A stretch of DNA of 64,000 nucleotides from Verrucomicrobiota bacterium (lineage in GTDB: Bacteria; Verrucomicrobiota; Verrucomicrobiia; Chthoniobacterales; Chthoniobacteraceae), in the NCBI GenBank assembly GCA_009885995.1, contig VFJQ01000056.1, positions 100,714 through 164,713 on the forward strand. Direction: 5' to 3'. Below, piece after piece: positions 35,719 through 46,100 of this stretch. The number at the start of each line of letters is the position of its first letter. Position 1 is the stretch's first letter. A model generated the notes under the pieces. That model saw nothing but the letters and a program-made list of their open reading frames with translations, was not told the DNA's origin and searched no databases. Both the position numbers and the translations under genes were made by a program.

Positions 35719-36532
35719 TCCCGCCAATCGTTGCCTGCTCGCCGCGCTGGCCAGCCTCGCAGCCGGATGCGCGACGCCGCAAATCTCGACGCGCGAAATC
35801 AAGAAATCTGACCCGGGCTCCACGCGACTCGTCGCCGCCGCCCAGCGCGCACACGGCGGCGATGCCTTCGCGAAAGTGCATGAGGTGAGCGTGCGCTACG
35901 AGGGGCGCTGGGCCGCGATCGGGCCGCGTTTTCAGCCCGTGCTTTCGGATCGGAAATTTCGCCGCGATTCCGAGGAACGCGTCCTGATCGCCGCCAGGAA
36001 GATCGCCCAAGAGCACACAGGTCCGGCGGGTAAAAAGCTCGTCGTCCGCAGCCCCGGCAAGATCTCCGTCGCCTACAACGGCGTCCCCTCGGCCGATACT
36101 GAGGTCGAGCACGCCGCCGCGCTCGTGGCCGATGCCTACACGATGTTCCTGCTCGGGCCGTTCTACTTCGACCGTCCGGGCGTGACTTTCGCGCCAGCCG
36201 CGGAGGCAGTCGTGGACAGGCACCTGTGCGATGGTGTGCTCGCGGTCTTGCAGCCGGGATTCGGAATCGCCAAGGAGGATCGCGTCATCCTTTTCATCGA
36301 CCGCGTCACCAAGCATCTCCGGCGCGTGCGGATGACGCTGAACGGCCTCGAGAGCACGCGCGGCGCGGAGGTCGATGTCACCTTCCGCGATTTCCGCACG
36401 ATCGACGGCATTGTCTGGCCGACGGATTTCGACGAGCGGATTCGCGTGCCGTTCGACCTGCACGCTCACCATTGGCGGCTGCGCGGATTGGAGATCAACC
36501 GGGGCAGTCGCGTCGCACCGCTCCATCGCTAA
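35711..36532 (+). CDS. Lipoprotein of unknown function
   Basis: This 273-aa protein has a lipoprotein signal with lipobox 'LAAGC'. The mature part has repeated beta hairpins ('VRYEGRWAAIGPRFQPVL', 'LILFIDRVTKHLRRVRMTL'-like) reminiscent of LolA/LolB or outer-membrane sorting folds that hold a hydrophobic ligand, with a start 'LVAAAQRAHGGDAFAKVHEV' seen in such exported proteins. It overlaps the SOUL gene and is 8 bp before an SRPBCC gene. Confidence 0.7.
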   Translation: MNNPANRCLLAALASLAAGCATPQISTREIKKSDPGSTRLVAAAQRAHGGDAFAKVHEVSVRYEGRWAAIGPRFQPVLSDRKFRRDSEERVLIAARKIAQEHTGPAGKKLVVRSPGKISVAYNGVPSADTEVEHAAALVADAYTMFLLGPFYFDRPGVTFAPAAEAVVDRHLCDGVLAVLQPGFGIAKEDRVILFIDRVTKHLRRVRMTLNGLESTRGAEVDVTFRDFRTIDGIVWPTDFDERIRVPFDLHAHHWRLRGLEINRGSRVAPLHR

Positions 36533-36540
36533 TTGCCGGA

Positions 36541-36996
36541 ATGGTTCACGTTTTTGAGGCATCGCAAATCATCCCGGCCAGTATCGAGAGCGCGTGGGAC
36601 TTCTTTTCCAATCCACGCAACCTCTCGCGGATCACGCCCCCGGCGCTGGACTTCACGATCCTCACCGAGCTGCCGGAGCGCATCTACGCGGGCATGATGA
36701 TCGAGTATCGCGTGCGGCCGCTGCTCGGCATCCCGGCGCGTTGGGTCACGGAGATCACGCACGTCGAGCCGGGCAAATACTTCGTCGATGAACAGCGCAT
36801 CGGCCCCTACCGCATCTGGCATCACGAGCATCACTTCGCGGAGATCGAAGGCGGGCGCATCGAGGTTAAGGACCGCGTGACTTATGTGCTGCCATTCGGA
36901 CCGCTCGGAGACCTTGCGCATCCCGTCCTCGTGAAGCCGCAGCTCGCAAAGATCTTCGCCTTCCGCGAGAAAGCGGTGAGCGAAATCTTCCGCTGA
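36541..36996 (+). CDS. SRPBCC (START-like) ligand-binding protein
   Basis: This 151-aa protein fits the SRPBCC/START-like fold: 'IPASIESAWDFFSNPRNLSRITPP' at the N-terminus and 'RIGPYRIWHHEHHFAEIEGG' in the central beta sheet, with a long C-terminal helix. Members bind hydrophobic small molecules. It is the last gene of a SOUL-lipoprotein-SRPBCC operon, which suggests handling of a lipophilic or tetrapyrrole ligand. Confidence 0.85.
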   Translation: MVHVFEASQIIPASIESAWDFFSNPRNLSRITPPALDFTILTELPERIYAGMMIEYRVRPLLGIPARWVTEITHVEPGKYFVDEQRIGPYRIWHHEHHFAEIEGGRIEVKDRVTYVLPFGPLGDLAHPVLVKPQLAKIFAFREKAVSEIFR

Positions 36997-37049
36997 GCGC
37001 ACGGTCGAAGAAATCACTAACGCCTGCGCCCCGCGCGCATTCACTCGGC

Positions 37050-38315
37050 GTGAAATCCTCGCGCCCCATTCTCACTGCCGGTTCCCTCCTCGCTGTCGAA
37101 CGCTTCGCCCACGCGGCGGGTAGCGACCGGCTCAAGCTCGCGCTCGTCGGCTGCGGCGGCCGCGGCGCAGGCGCGGCGAACCAGTCGCTCACGGCAGACA
37201 GCAATCTGCATCTCGCTGCGGTGGCGGACATGTTTCCCGACAAGCTGGAGGTCGGGCTCAAGAACCTCAAGGCCGCGCATCCCGAGCGCGCGAACGTGCC
37301 GCCGGATGCGCAGTTCACCGGCTTCGATGCTTACAAAAAAGCCATCGCCGCGGCGGACGTGGTGATCCTCGCGACGCCGTGCGCGTTTCGGCCGATGCAC
37401 TTCGAGGAAGCGGTGCGACAGGGGAAGCACGTCTTTCTCGAAAAGCCCGTGGCCGTCGATGCGCCGGGCGTGCGGCGCGTGCTCGCGGCGGGCGAGGAGG
37501 CGAAGAAGAAGGGGCTGAAGGTCGCGGTCGGTTTTCAGCGTCGGCACAAGACGGGGTATCGCGAGCTGGTGAAGCGCATCCACGACGGGAAGATCGGCGC
37601 GGTGCAGACGACGCGCGCTTACGCAAACACGCCGCTGCGCACCGGCCTCGTGCGCAAGCCGGAGATGAGCGAGCTCGAATACCAGCTTCGCAATTGGTAT
37701 TACTTCTCGTGGCTATCGGCGGACTTCATCGTGGATAACCTCGTCCACGGCATCGACATCTCGAACTGGGTCGTGGGCAGCTATCCCGTGCGCGCGCAAG
37801 GCTTCGGCGGACTCACCGAGCCGGATCGCAATTACGGCAATCTCTTCGACCACTTCGCGATCGAGTTTGAATACGAAAACGGCGCGCGGCTCATGGGCCA
37901 GTGCAGCCGCATCACCGGCTGCTGGACCGCGGTGAGCGAACACGCGAGCGGCAGCAAAGGCAGCGCGGATTTCCTGAGCGGACGCGAGATGTTCATCGTG
38001 AAAGGCGCGAACCCCGAGACGATCCGCAAGACGCCGCCGGACAATCCGTATCAGACCGAGCACGACGACTTCTTTTGGGCGATCCGCAACAACCTGCCTT
38101 ACAACGAAGTGGACTACGGCGCGAAGAGCACGATGACCGCGATCATGGGCCGCATGGCCGGCTACTCGGGCAAGATGGTCGAGTGGGACGACGCGTTTAA
38201 TTCGCAGCTCAAGCTCGCGCCGGACATCACGAGCATGGACGACAAACCGCCAGTCGTGCCCGGGCCCGATGGCTTCTACGAGCGCGCGGTGCCCGGGAAG
38301 ACGATCGCGCTCTAG
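37050..38315 (+). CDS. Gfo/Idh/MocA family oxidoreductase, exported type
   Basis: This 421-aa protein has a short hydrophobic N-terminus ('ILTAGSLLAVERFAHAAG') lacking the usual twin arginine, then the Rossmann start 'LKLALVGCGGRGAG' and Glu-Lys-Pro in 'HVFLEKPVAVD'. The C-terminal domain has 'ADFIVDNLVHGIDISNW', where the Asp-x-x-x-His carries the catalytic positions, and 'EHDDFFWAIRN', typical of planctomycete/verrucomicrobial members annotated as secreted dehydrogenases. The start is the GTG at 37050; no better ATG is near. The substrate is unknown. Confidence 0.88.
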   Translation: MKSSRPILTAGSLLAVERFAHAAGSDRLKLALVGCGGRGAGAANQSLTADSNLHLAAVADMFPDKLEVGLKNLKAAHPERANVPPDAQFTGFDAYKKAIAAADVVILATPCAFRPMHFEEAVRQGKHVFLEKPVAVDAPGVRRVLAAGEEAKKKGLKVAVGFQRRHKTGYRELVKRIHDGKIGAVQTTRAYANTPLRTGLVRKPEMSELEYQLRNWYYFSWLSADFIVDNLVHGIDISNWVVGSYPVRAQGFGGLTEPDRNYGNLFDHFAIEFEYENGARLMGQCSRITGCWTAVSEHASGSKGSADFLSGREMFIVKGANPETIRKTPPDNPYQTEHDDFFWAIRNNLPYNEVDYGAKSTMTAIMGRMAGYSGKMVEWDDAFNSQLKLAPDITSMDDKPPVVPGPDGFYERAVPGKTIAL

Positions 38316-38328
38316 CGCCAGCCGCAGG

Positions 38329-41300
38329 TTACGCCACCTCGCGCACGCGCACGTCGAAGGTCGAGCCGAGGGCGAAGCCGGCGAGATTGTTGCTCGGGCC
38401 GACAGTGAGCGGGAGCATGGTGGCGCTGGCGGTGAAGGCTTTCACTTCCTGCGCGGCGAAGCCGAACCCATCCGTGTCGCCCGCCGTCCCTCGAACGTGG
38501 CCGGCAATGATGACGGACGCGATCCGGCTCACCACCGAGTTGCCCCCGGCGATCACCGCATCGTCGGCGGTGGCGAACTTGCCATCGACTCCGGCATCCA
38601 CGCCGGCGACGAGGTTGCTGGCGATCCAGTTCGTCCCCACGGTCACGGCGCCGATCTGCACGTCGGCATTCAAGGCGGCACCGGTCGTGTCGTAGCCTGC
38701 GAGGATGCTGGAATTCAGCACCCGGCCTGCGATGGCCACGCTGCCGATGGTGGCGGCGGCGACGTCGTCCGCTGGGGCCAAGGCCCCGCGCGCGCTCACG
38801 GTGCTGCCGTCCATGCGCTGACGCACGGTCAGCTTCGCGAGGTCGCCGTCGGTTTTGATGCTGCTGTCCACCAGCGCACCGCCGACGGTGAAGCCACCGG
38901 TGATTTTCACGCTGCCCGCGGTGGTCCCGGCGGTGAGCGTGCCGATGCCCCCGGTCGCGCTGAAGCTGCTGCTGAGCATGCTGTAGGTGACGCTCGCCGT
39001 GGCGACGCTGCCTGCCGCGGTGAAGGTCAGCTCGTTCACGCTGCGGCCAAACTTCACCGTGCCCGCATCGTGGTCGAGCGCGATCGTTGACGCGTCCACC
39101 CGCCCGAGGACGGAGAGCACGGAGACATCCGTGGCGGCAGTGGTGCTGATGGTCGAATCGAGCAGACCGCCGGTGATGAACAGCCCGCCATTGAGCTTCA
39201 CGCTGCCGGGCGTGGCCCCGGCGGCGATGCTGCCGATGCCACCGTTGGCCGTCAGGGTCAGCACGCTGGCGTCGCCGCCGATGCTCAGGAGCGCGACGTT
39301 GCCGCCGGTCGTGAGCGTGGAGCTTTCCACGTCGCCCAGCACCTTGAAGCCGCCCGCGACCGTGTAGCTGCCCGCCGTGCTGCCGGCGGTGATGCTGCCG
39401 ATGCGGCCGGTGGTGATCACGGTGCTGCTCACGAAGTCGCGGGAGAAGGTCGCGGTCCCTTCGATATCGACCGCCGATATGCTCAGGTTCTTCACCGAAC
39501 GCGCGAAGGTGGCATTGCCCAGGTCGGCGACGGTGACCACGCTCAGGCCCTGGACCCGCCCGCCTACGGCTAGATTCGCGAGGGACCCGCCGACGTTGAT
39601 ATTCGAATCCTGGCCCACGCTGCCCTTCACCGTCAGCCCGCCGTTGAACTTCAGGCTGCCCGGCGTCGCACCGGCGGCGATGCTGCCGATGGAGGCGGAG
39701 CTGTTCACCGTTCCGTGATGCACGTCGCCCGCGACGGCGAAGGTCGAGTAGAAAGCCGCGCCGAAGGAGGAGCTCTCCAAGTCCCCGCCCACGCTCACGC
39801 CGGCGGCGACCACGTAGGTGCCCGCCGTCGCACCGGGGACGATCGAGCCGAAGGCGCCCGTCGAAACGATGCTCGACGCATTCGTCACATCCCCGGCGAC
39901 GCTGAAGGTCGTGACATCGGCGAGGTTGAAGGCGCACCCATCCAGATCGCCGCTGAACTTCAGCGACGCCGAGAGCGCGCCGGTGACGAGCGAAGAGCTG
40001 AGCACATCCCCCGTCACGGTCAGCGCCGTGATGCCGCCGGTGAGGTCGATCGTCGCCCCCGTCACCGTGCCGCCGATCTTCGCCGTGCCGAGGCTCGTGC
40101 CGTGGAAGACCACCGCGCCCACATCGTGCGTCACCGTCAGCAGCGGCAGCGCGCCGAGCACATGGCTGCTAAAGATCGGAGTGATGCCCACCTGCGTGCT
40201 GGTGCCATACACCCCGAGCGAGCTGACGGTGAGCGAAGTGGCCGACGGCCCCGTGCCGTCGCCGAGTTCCACGCGCCCGAGGTCGCCCTTGAGCGAAAAG
40301 ACGCCGAGGTCCACGCCGGTCGCATCGAGGAAGCCGAGGTTCACCAGCCCGTCGCCGCCGAGCGCGCCACGCTTGGCGGTGATCGTGATATTCGCCCCGG
40401 CGAACTCCGCCTCGCTCACATCGAGCCGGCTGAACTGCCCACCTCCGGGCGCGCCGCCGGGCACCACAAAGACGTTGAAGTTCGTCGCGTCGAAAGTGCC
40501 AATCGTCGTCTTCACCGTCACGAGGTCGCCGTCCACGTCAGTAAAGGTGACCGTCTTGTGGTCGGTGCTGAAGGTGGGCGTCAACGGCACCTCCGGCGCT
40601 GCATTAGCCTGGCCGAAGACCACGTAGCTCGCCTTGGAGATGGAGCCGAACGGGTGGTCACTGAAAGCGCCGACGATGAGGTCATCGATCCCGTCGCCAT
40701 TCACATCGCCCGCCCCGCTCACCGAAAAGCCGGATCGGTCGTAGATCGCGGCGCCGTTGAGCTTGAAGCCGTTTGCGCCCGTCAGCCCCGAGAGATTCAC
40801 ATTCGCCGCAAAGCCCACGCTGCTCCCGAAGACCACGTAGCTCGCCCCGGATTGGGAGCCGTTCGGGGAGGCACTGAAAGCGTTCACATCGCCAGCCGCG
40901 CTCACCGAGGTGCCGGCATAGTCACCGGCCGTTGCGCCGCTGAGCTTGAAGCCATTCGCGCCCGTGAGCCCCGAGAGATTCACATTCGCCGCAAAGCCCA
41001 CGCTGCTCCCGAAGACCACGTAGCTCGCCCCAGATTGGGAGCCGTTCGGGTCGGCACGGTAAGCGCCGACGATGAGGTCGTCGATCCCGTCTCCATTGAT
41101 GTCGCCCGCTCCACTCACCGAAATGCCGGATCGGTCGTAGATCGCTTCGCCGATAAGCTTGAAGCCGTTCGTGCCCGTCAGCCCCGAGAGATTCACATTC
41201 GCCGCAAAGCCCACGCTGCTCCCGAAGACCACGTAACTCGCCCCGGAGGCGTCGCCGTTCGGGTCGGCACTGTCAGCGCCGACGATGAGGTCATCGATCC

Positions 41301-41910
41301 CGTCGCCATTGATGTCGCCCGCTCCGCTCACCGAAAAGCCGGATCGGTCGTAGCTCGCTTCGCCGCTGAGCTTGAAACCGTTCGCGCCCGTCAGCCCCGA
41401 AAGATTCACATTCGCCGCAAAGCCCACGCTGCTCCCGAAGACCACGTAACTTGCCCCGGAGGCGTCGCCGTTCGGGTCGGCAAAAGGGGCGCCGACGATG
41501 AGGTCATCGATCCCGTCGCCATTGATGTCGCCCGCCCCGCTCACCGAAACGCCGGAGTAGTCGGAGGCCGCTTCGCCGCTGATCTTGAAGCCGTTCGCGC
41601 CCGTGAGCCCCGAGAGATTCACATTCGCCGCAAAGCCCCCGCTGCTCCCGAAGACCACGTAGCTCGCCCCGGAGTTGCCGCCGTTCGGGTCGGCACTGCG
41701 AACGCCGATGATGAGGTCATCAATCCCGTCGCCATTGATGTCGCCCGCCCCGCTCACCGAGAACCCGGAGTAGTCGTCCACCGCCTCGCCGCTGAGCTTA
41801 AAGCCGTTGGTGCCCGTGAGCGCGGAGAGTTCGATGACGGCGGCGAAAGCCGGCGCGATGCGGCTCTCGAGGATTTCGACGGTGGAGGTGCGGACAGGTG
41901 CGAGTTTCAT
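38329..41910 (-). CDS. Large exported protein with FG-GAP repeats and a beta-strand-repeat body
   Basis: This 1193-aa protein begins with 'VEILESRIAPAF', a LEPR/LESR type N-terminal motif common on giant PVC exported proteins. Residues 20-445 hold six FG-GAP (integrin-alpha-like) units of 71 residues with Ca-binding loops 'GDINGDGIDDLIVGA'. One unit, the fifth, lacks ten residues including the metal loop. The rest is a long beta-rich body with recurring 'IGSIAAGATPGSLKFNGGL' type motifs, likely a beta-helix or autotransporter-like stalk. It is probably a surface adhesin or matrix protein. A C-terminal relic of a relative lies at 34218-34586. Confidence 0.9.
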   Translation of the reverse strand: MKLAPVRTSTVEILESRIAPAFAAVIELSALTGTNGFKLSGEAVDDYSGFSVSGAGDINGDGIDDLIIGVRSADPNGGNSGASYVVFGSSGGFAANVNLSGLTGANGFKISGEAASDYSGVSVSGAGDINGDGIDDLIVGAPFADPNGDASGASYVVFGSSVGFAANVNLSGLTGANGFKLSGEASYDRSGFSVSGAGDINGDGIDDLIVGADSADPNGDASGASYVVFGSSVGFAANVNLSGLTGTNGFKLIGEAIYDRSGISVSGAGDINGDGIDDLIVGAYRADPNGSQSGASYVVFGSSVGFAANVNLSGLTGANGFKLSGATAGDYAGTSVSAAGDVNAFSASPNGSQSGASYVVFGSSVGFAANVNLSGLTGANGFKLNGAAIYDRSGFSVSGAGDVNGDGIDDLIVGAFSDHPFGSISKASYVVFGQANAAPEVPLTPTFSTDHKTVTFTDVDGDLVTVKTTIGTFDATNFNVFVVPGGAPGGGQFSRLDVSEAEFAGANITITAKRGALGGDGLVNLGFLDATGVDLGVFSLKGDLGRVELGDGTGPSATSLTVSSLGVYGTSTQVGITPIFSSHVLGALPLLTVTHDVGAVVFHGTSLGTAKIGGTVTGATIDLTGGITALTVTGDVLSSSLVTGALSASLKFSGDLDGCAFNLADVTTFSVAGDVTNASSIVSTGAFGSIVPGATAGTYVVAAGVSVGGDLESSSFGAAFYSTFAVAGDVHHGTVNSSASIGSIAAGATPGSLKFNGGLTVKGSVGQDSNINVGGSLANLAVGGRVQGLSVVTVADLGNATFARSVKNLSISAVDIEGTATFSRDFVSSTVITTGRIGSITAGSTAGSYTVAGGFKVLGDVESSTLTTGGNVALLSIGGDASVLTLTANGGIGSIAAGATPGSVKLNGGLFITGGLLDSTISTTAATDVSVLSVLGRVDASTIALDHDAGTVKFGRSVNELTFTAAGSVATASVTYSMLSSSFSATGGIGTLTAGTTAGSVKITGGFTVGGALVDSSIKTDGDLAKLTVRQRMDGSTVSARGALAPADDVAAATIGSVAIAGRVLNSSILAGYDTTGAALNADVQIGAVTVGTNWIASNLVAGVDAGVDGKFATADDAVIAGGNSVVSRIASVIIAGHVRGTAGDTDGFGFAAQEVKAFTASATMLPLTVGPSNNLAGFALGSTFDVRVREVA
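40661..41890 (-). repeat. 213-bp in-frame DNA repeats encoding FG-GAP units
   Basis: Near-identical segments recur with 213-bp spacing (for example, CTGCTCCCGAAGACCACGTA at about 41004, 41217, 41430 and 41643). One unit between 40821 and 41004 is 183 bp, 30 bp short but still in frame. The high DNA identity suggests recent tandem duplication or ongoing homogenisation. Confidence 0.9.
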
Positions 41911-42017
41911 AGTGTGGAGACCGGTGGTGGTGAAGTGCCCCGATCACCGCGGCCACACGGGCCGAACTGCGATTCGGAGCGGAAGACCGCTCTTCCACCC
42001 ACTCCGCGACGCGTGGC

Positions 42018-42080
42018 AAAAAAAAAACGCGCCTCCATCCGCCCAGCTCGCGCGCGAGATTTTCGAACCGGGCGCCTACT
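42018..42080 (-). terminator. Terminator after the TIGR03032 remnant
   Basis: On the minus strand, arms GGCGCC...GGCGC surround an inner CTCGCGCGCGAG palindrome and are followed by ten T. This is the strongest U-run in the window. Confidence 0.65.
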
Positions 42081-42081
42081 C

Positions 42082-43040
42082 CTAGATCGTGATCGTGCGG
42101 CGGATTTCCTCGGTCTTGAAACCGAGCGCGCTGGGCATGATCGCGCCGGGGAGGATCGCCACGTCGTAAAGCTCGCGGACGACGCCTTCGATGGTGAGCG
42201 AGTGCGCGATGTCGCCGGTGCGCAGGTCCACCACGAGCAGGCCGCAGCGCGGCTGCACGTCCTTCGCCGCGAGCGCGTCGTCAAGCGGCAGGCCGGAGAA
42301 GGTGCGGTTCTCGCGGCAGGTGCTCAGGCCGATGACGGCGAAGTGTCCGCTGATCGCGAGGCCGCGCGCGTAGCCGGGGCAAAAGCAGATCGGCTCGAAC
42401 TTCCCGCTCGCGAGATCGACCGTGCCGAACTCACCCGCGCCGCTGTTGAGCACGTAGAGTTTCCCATCGTGCCAGCGCGGCGAGTGCGGCATCGAGAGGC
42501 TGCGGCAGATGATTTCGTTTGCCTGCACATCCACGATCACGCCGCCGTCGCGCCGCTTCTCGCGCCAGCCTTCGTGGACATCCGTCGTGCTCACGGCGGT
42601 GACGAACGCGGGCGCGCCGTCGCGCAGCGCGAGGCCGTTGAGATGGCAGCGATCCTCGGCAGCGAGCTTGGTGATGAAGGGCGGCCGCCACACGGGCCGG
42701 AAGCTATGCGTCTCGCTCGGCCCGGCGATGCAGGAGAAAAGCGTATTCACGAAGACCGGCCGGCCGGCGGCGCCGCACCTGCCGGCAGCGCATTTTCAAA
42801 CCGCCAGAGCTGATAGACCGAACTCATCCAAAGCGTCTGCGCGTCGGGCGAGATAGAGAGGCCCATGCAGCGCTCGAAGGTGCGCTCGAAGACGCTCAGC
42901 TTCCCGTCCGGCTTCGTGCCGATGAGGAAGAGCTTGCCGCTCTGATAGGTCGTGAAGGCGAGCGAGGCGCGCTGCGCGCGCAGCCAGGAGGTAAAGTTGC
43001 GCGAGCCGGCGATTTCGAGTTGGGGAGCGCTTGTGGACAT
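42082..43040 (-). pseudogene. TIGR03032 family gene broken by a deletion and frameshift
   Basis: Two ORFs, 97 aa (42747-43040) and 222 aa (42082-42750), together make one TIGR03032 protein. The first ends 'LWRFENALPAG' and the second resumes at 'GRPVFVNTLFSC' in another frame, passing through 'SETHSFRPVWRPPFITKLAAEDRCHLNG' and on to the family C-terminus. About 30 residues that normally link these two parts are missing and the frame is changed. The family is a cytoplasmic beta-propeller of unknown role. A true inactivation or an assembly error are both possible. Confidence 0.75.
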
Positions 43041-43116
43041 GCCGCGTCGCTAGCAGGTCGGATCGAAAATCACACCGCTCTTTCGCGGTGCGCGGCGCCG
43101 GCGCCCGACGCGCGCG

Positions 43117-46100
43117 CTATGGAAAGATCGGCGTGGTCCTGTCGATCGAGCGCAGGAAGGCGATGAGGTCCGCGCGTTGGGAGCCACTCGACACGAAGTG
43201 GACGCGGACGCCGCCATTGCTGTCGCGGCTGCCGTTGAGCACCTCCTCGAGCGTCTGCGCGAGGCCGTTGTAGTAATACGGCGCCGTCTCATTCACGCTC
43301 AGCAGCGAGGGGAAGTTGAAGCCATTCGCGCCGAGCGGATTGATCGCCTGCGAGATGTCGGCGCCGTTGAAGCGCAGTTCGTTCGTCCGCCCGCCGGCGA
43401 GGGTGAAGGTGCCGACGTTGACCAGCACGCCCGGAATTTGCCCGGCGACCGGACCCTGGGTGAAGGTCTCCCGCAGTTCGGCACCGATGATCTTCTCGTC
43501 GCCGAGCGCCAGTAGCGGGTCATTCGTCGGCGAAGGCGCCCCCGGGAAATCCACCACCGAGCGGCTCCAGCGTTTGCCGCCGTGGCAGGTCGCGCAGCTC
43601 TGCTCGGCGATGACGAGGCCCACCTGGCCGAAAAGCGCGCGCCCGCTTACCACCGCAGCGCTCGTGGGATCGCCCACGCCACGCACCGACCGCACTTTGC
43701 GGGCGACCCACGTTTCGATCGCGTCCTGCCGCGGGTCGCGCTTGAAGTTCACGACCGGCAGGAAGTTCCCGACGGGGATGACGGTGTTCACTCCGAGTTG
43801 CCGCCGGGCGCTGGGGAGATTGCCGCGCGTGACCCAGGTGCCGCTCGGTGTCCCGCCCGGGCCCGCCGGGGAGCCGTTGATGTTGATGGTGTATTCGAAG
43901 ACCGTCGTCTGGTCCGCGCCCACGCCATCGACACCGCCGATGACGTAGATCTGGTTCGTCGTCGGCGAGCCGCCGATGCCGAACTGCGCCCGCGCCGCCG
44001 GCATCGAGGTGTGGATGGTCAAGATGGGATCCACCGTTTGCGCCAGGTATTCCCGGACGTCGCTTTGCACCACGCCCGCCTCATTCACGCCACCGATCAC
44101 GAAGATGCGCGAGCTGGCCCCGCGCTGCGCCGCGGCGGCGCCGTGGTGGCGCAGCCCGATGAAGCCCACGGGTGAAAAGGCGGTCCACGTCCCCGGCCCG
44201 CGCGGGTCGGCCTGGAAGCGCTGCACCCCGGCGGAGAGGCTCGGGCTCGCGACGCCCTCGGCGCTCGTATTTCCGGCGACGACGTGGACGAGCTGGAGCG
44301 GTTCCGCCGTATTGCCCCCGCCGGCCACGGCGGTGCCGAATTGCGCCACCGCCGTCAGCAGCGGAGCGACGGTCCGCCAATGGTTGGTCGCCGGGTTGAA
44401 CTCCTGCACGAGCGCCGACGGAGCGGTGGCCGGGTCGGTGCTCGTGTAGCCGCCGATGGCGTAGATACGCAGCCCTTTGGCCGTCTGCACCGCCGCCGCA
44501 CCGAGCGAATGCCGCGAGGTGAACCCTGCGTGGCTGCGCGGGATGAGCTTGTTCGTGCGCACGTTGAACTCCTGCACCGTGGCGGAATTTTTCACGAGGT
44601 CGCCCGCGCCGCTGTTCGTCGCGGCAGAGCGTCCGCCGATGATGAGAATGCGCTCGTCGGTGAGTTGCACGGTGGCGAAGTCGCGCCGGTCGAACGGGAG
44701 CGTCGGCAGCGCTTTGCCGGGCTTGAAGAAACTGTCCGCGCTGACCGCCCCGGTGACTTGGTTGAACACTTCGATCTTCGTCTGCCCGGTCGGGCTGCTG
44801 GCCGAGCCGCTCGCGCCGCCGATGGCGTAGAAGAGCCGGTCGTCGTCGATGAGGCCGCGTCCGCCGAAGACGTTCCGCGTGTTCAGCTCGAAGTCCTGGT
44901 TCTCATCGCGCACGGCGCTCCAGTTCAGGATGCGCTGCTGGAAGCCGTGCGCCGTTTTGCTGAAGGTGCCGTCGAGCGAGATCGTCTGCCGCGGGCCGCC
45001 GTCGAACATCCACGTCACCCCGTCGGCGCGTCCGCCCGGGTGGCAGACGACGCAGCCGCCCCACCCCTCGCTCGACATGCGGTCTTCCGGGCCGCGGCCG
45101 GTGAAGAAGAGCTCCGCGCCGAGCTGTGCCTTCCCCTCCGCGCTCATAGCCGGAGGCAACGATGCGCTCTTCACGACCGCGACGACGCTCGGCGCGGTGC
45201 CGTTCGTGATGTCCACGACCGAGACGTTGCGCGTGATGAAGTTCGAGACGTAAGCACGCGTGCCGGTGCTGTTGATCACGACCCCGCGCGGCGCTTTGCC
45301 GGCAGCGAGGGTGGTGCCGGGATTTTCCAAGTCCACGCGGACGATCTGGCTCGGCCCGGCGACCAGCGGCGCGCCGATGGTCGGGATGGTCTGCCCATCC
45401 ACGGTCAACCGCACGAGGAGGTTGCTGTTCTGGATCGCGACCCACGCATCGGCGCCATTCGGCCGCCACGCCATGGCCACTGGATTGGTCATGAAAAGGC
45501 GCGGCGCCGGCGTCGTGGCGAGGTTGATGCCCTGGTTGAGATTCAGCGGCGCGGTCCGCCGCACGGTCGGGTCGGTCTGGCCGGCCATCACTTCCCCGCG
45601 ACTCACGACTTCAAAGACCGACACCAGCCCCTGCGCCATCTGGTTGAACCGCAGCGGCCCATTCGGCGACGCGCCGGTGCTGATGACGAGCGCCCGGCCA
45701 CTGGTCGGGTGGATGGCGATCGCGGCGAGCTGGTTCGGGTAGGCGCCGGTCGGCGTGGTGAAGGTCTGCGGATTGGTCGAGGCGATGTTCGGAACCTGCC
45801 CCGGCCCCGGCGCGAGCTTGCCGTTGGAGTTGAAGCCGGTGTTCGCGAGCGGCGCGAGCCGGATCGGGTTCGCGGTCGCGAGCGGCTGGAAACCGGCGGT
45901 GTCGAACGCCACGACGCGCCCCTCCCGCTGGTCGTCCTGGCCTTCCTCGTTGAAGGTCTTCCCCGCCCGGAGCTGCCCGAAAAACATCGCCACGAAGACG
46001 GTCTCATCCGCGTCGTCCGCGTCGCCGTCGTTCGTGATCGCGATCGACCGCGGCGACGTGCCGAAGGCGCTCAGGTCATACGGCTGTCCGATGACCACCG

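Noticed and set aside
42030-42070. Possible tRNA T-arm (TTCGAAC)
   Set aside because: No matching acceptor, D or anticodon arms could be found on either strand; it lies inside a terminator-like structure.
39715-42813. 1032-aa plus-strand ORF opposite the FG-GAP gene
   Set aside because: It is the mirror of the repeat-rich gene, with repeated Arg/His-rich composition and no domain; the minus-strand protein has clear motifs.
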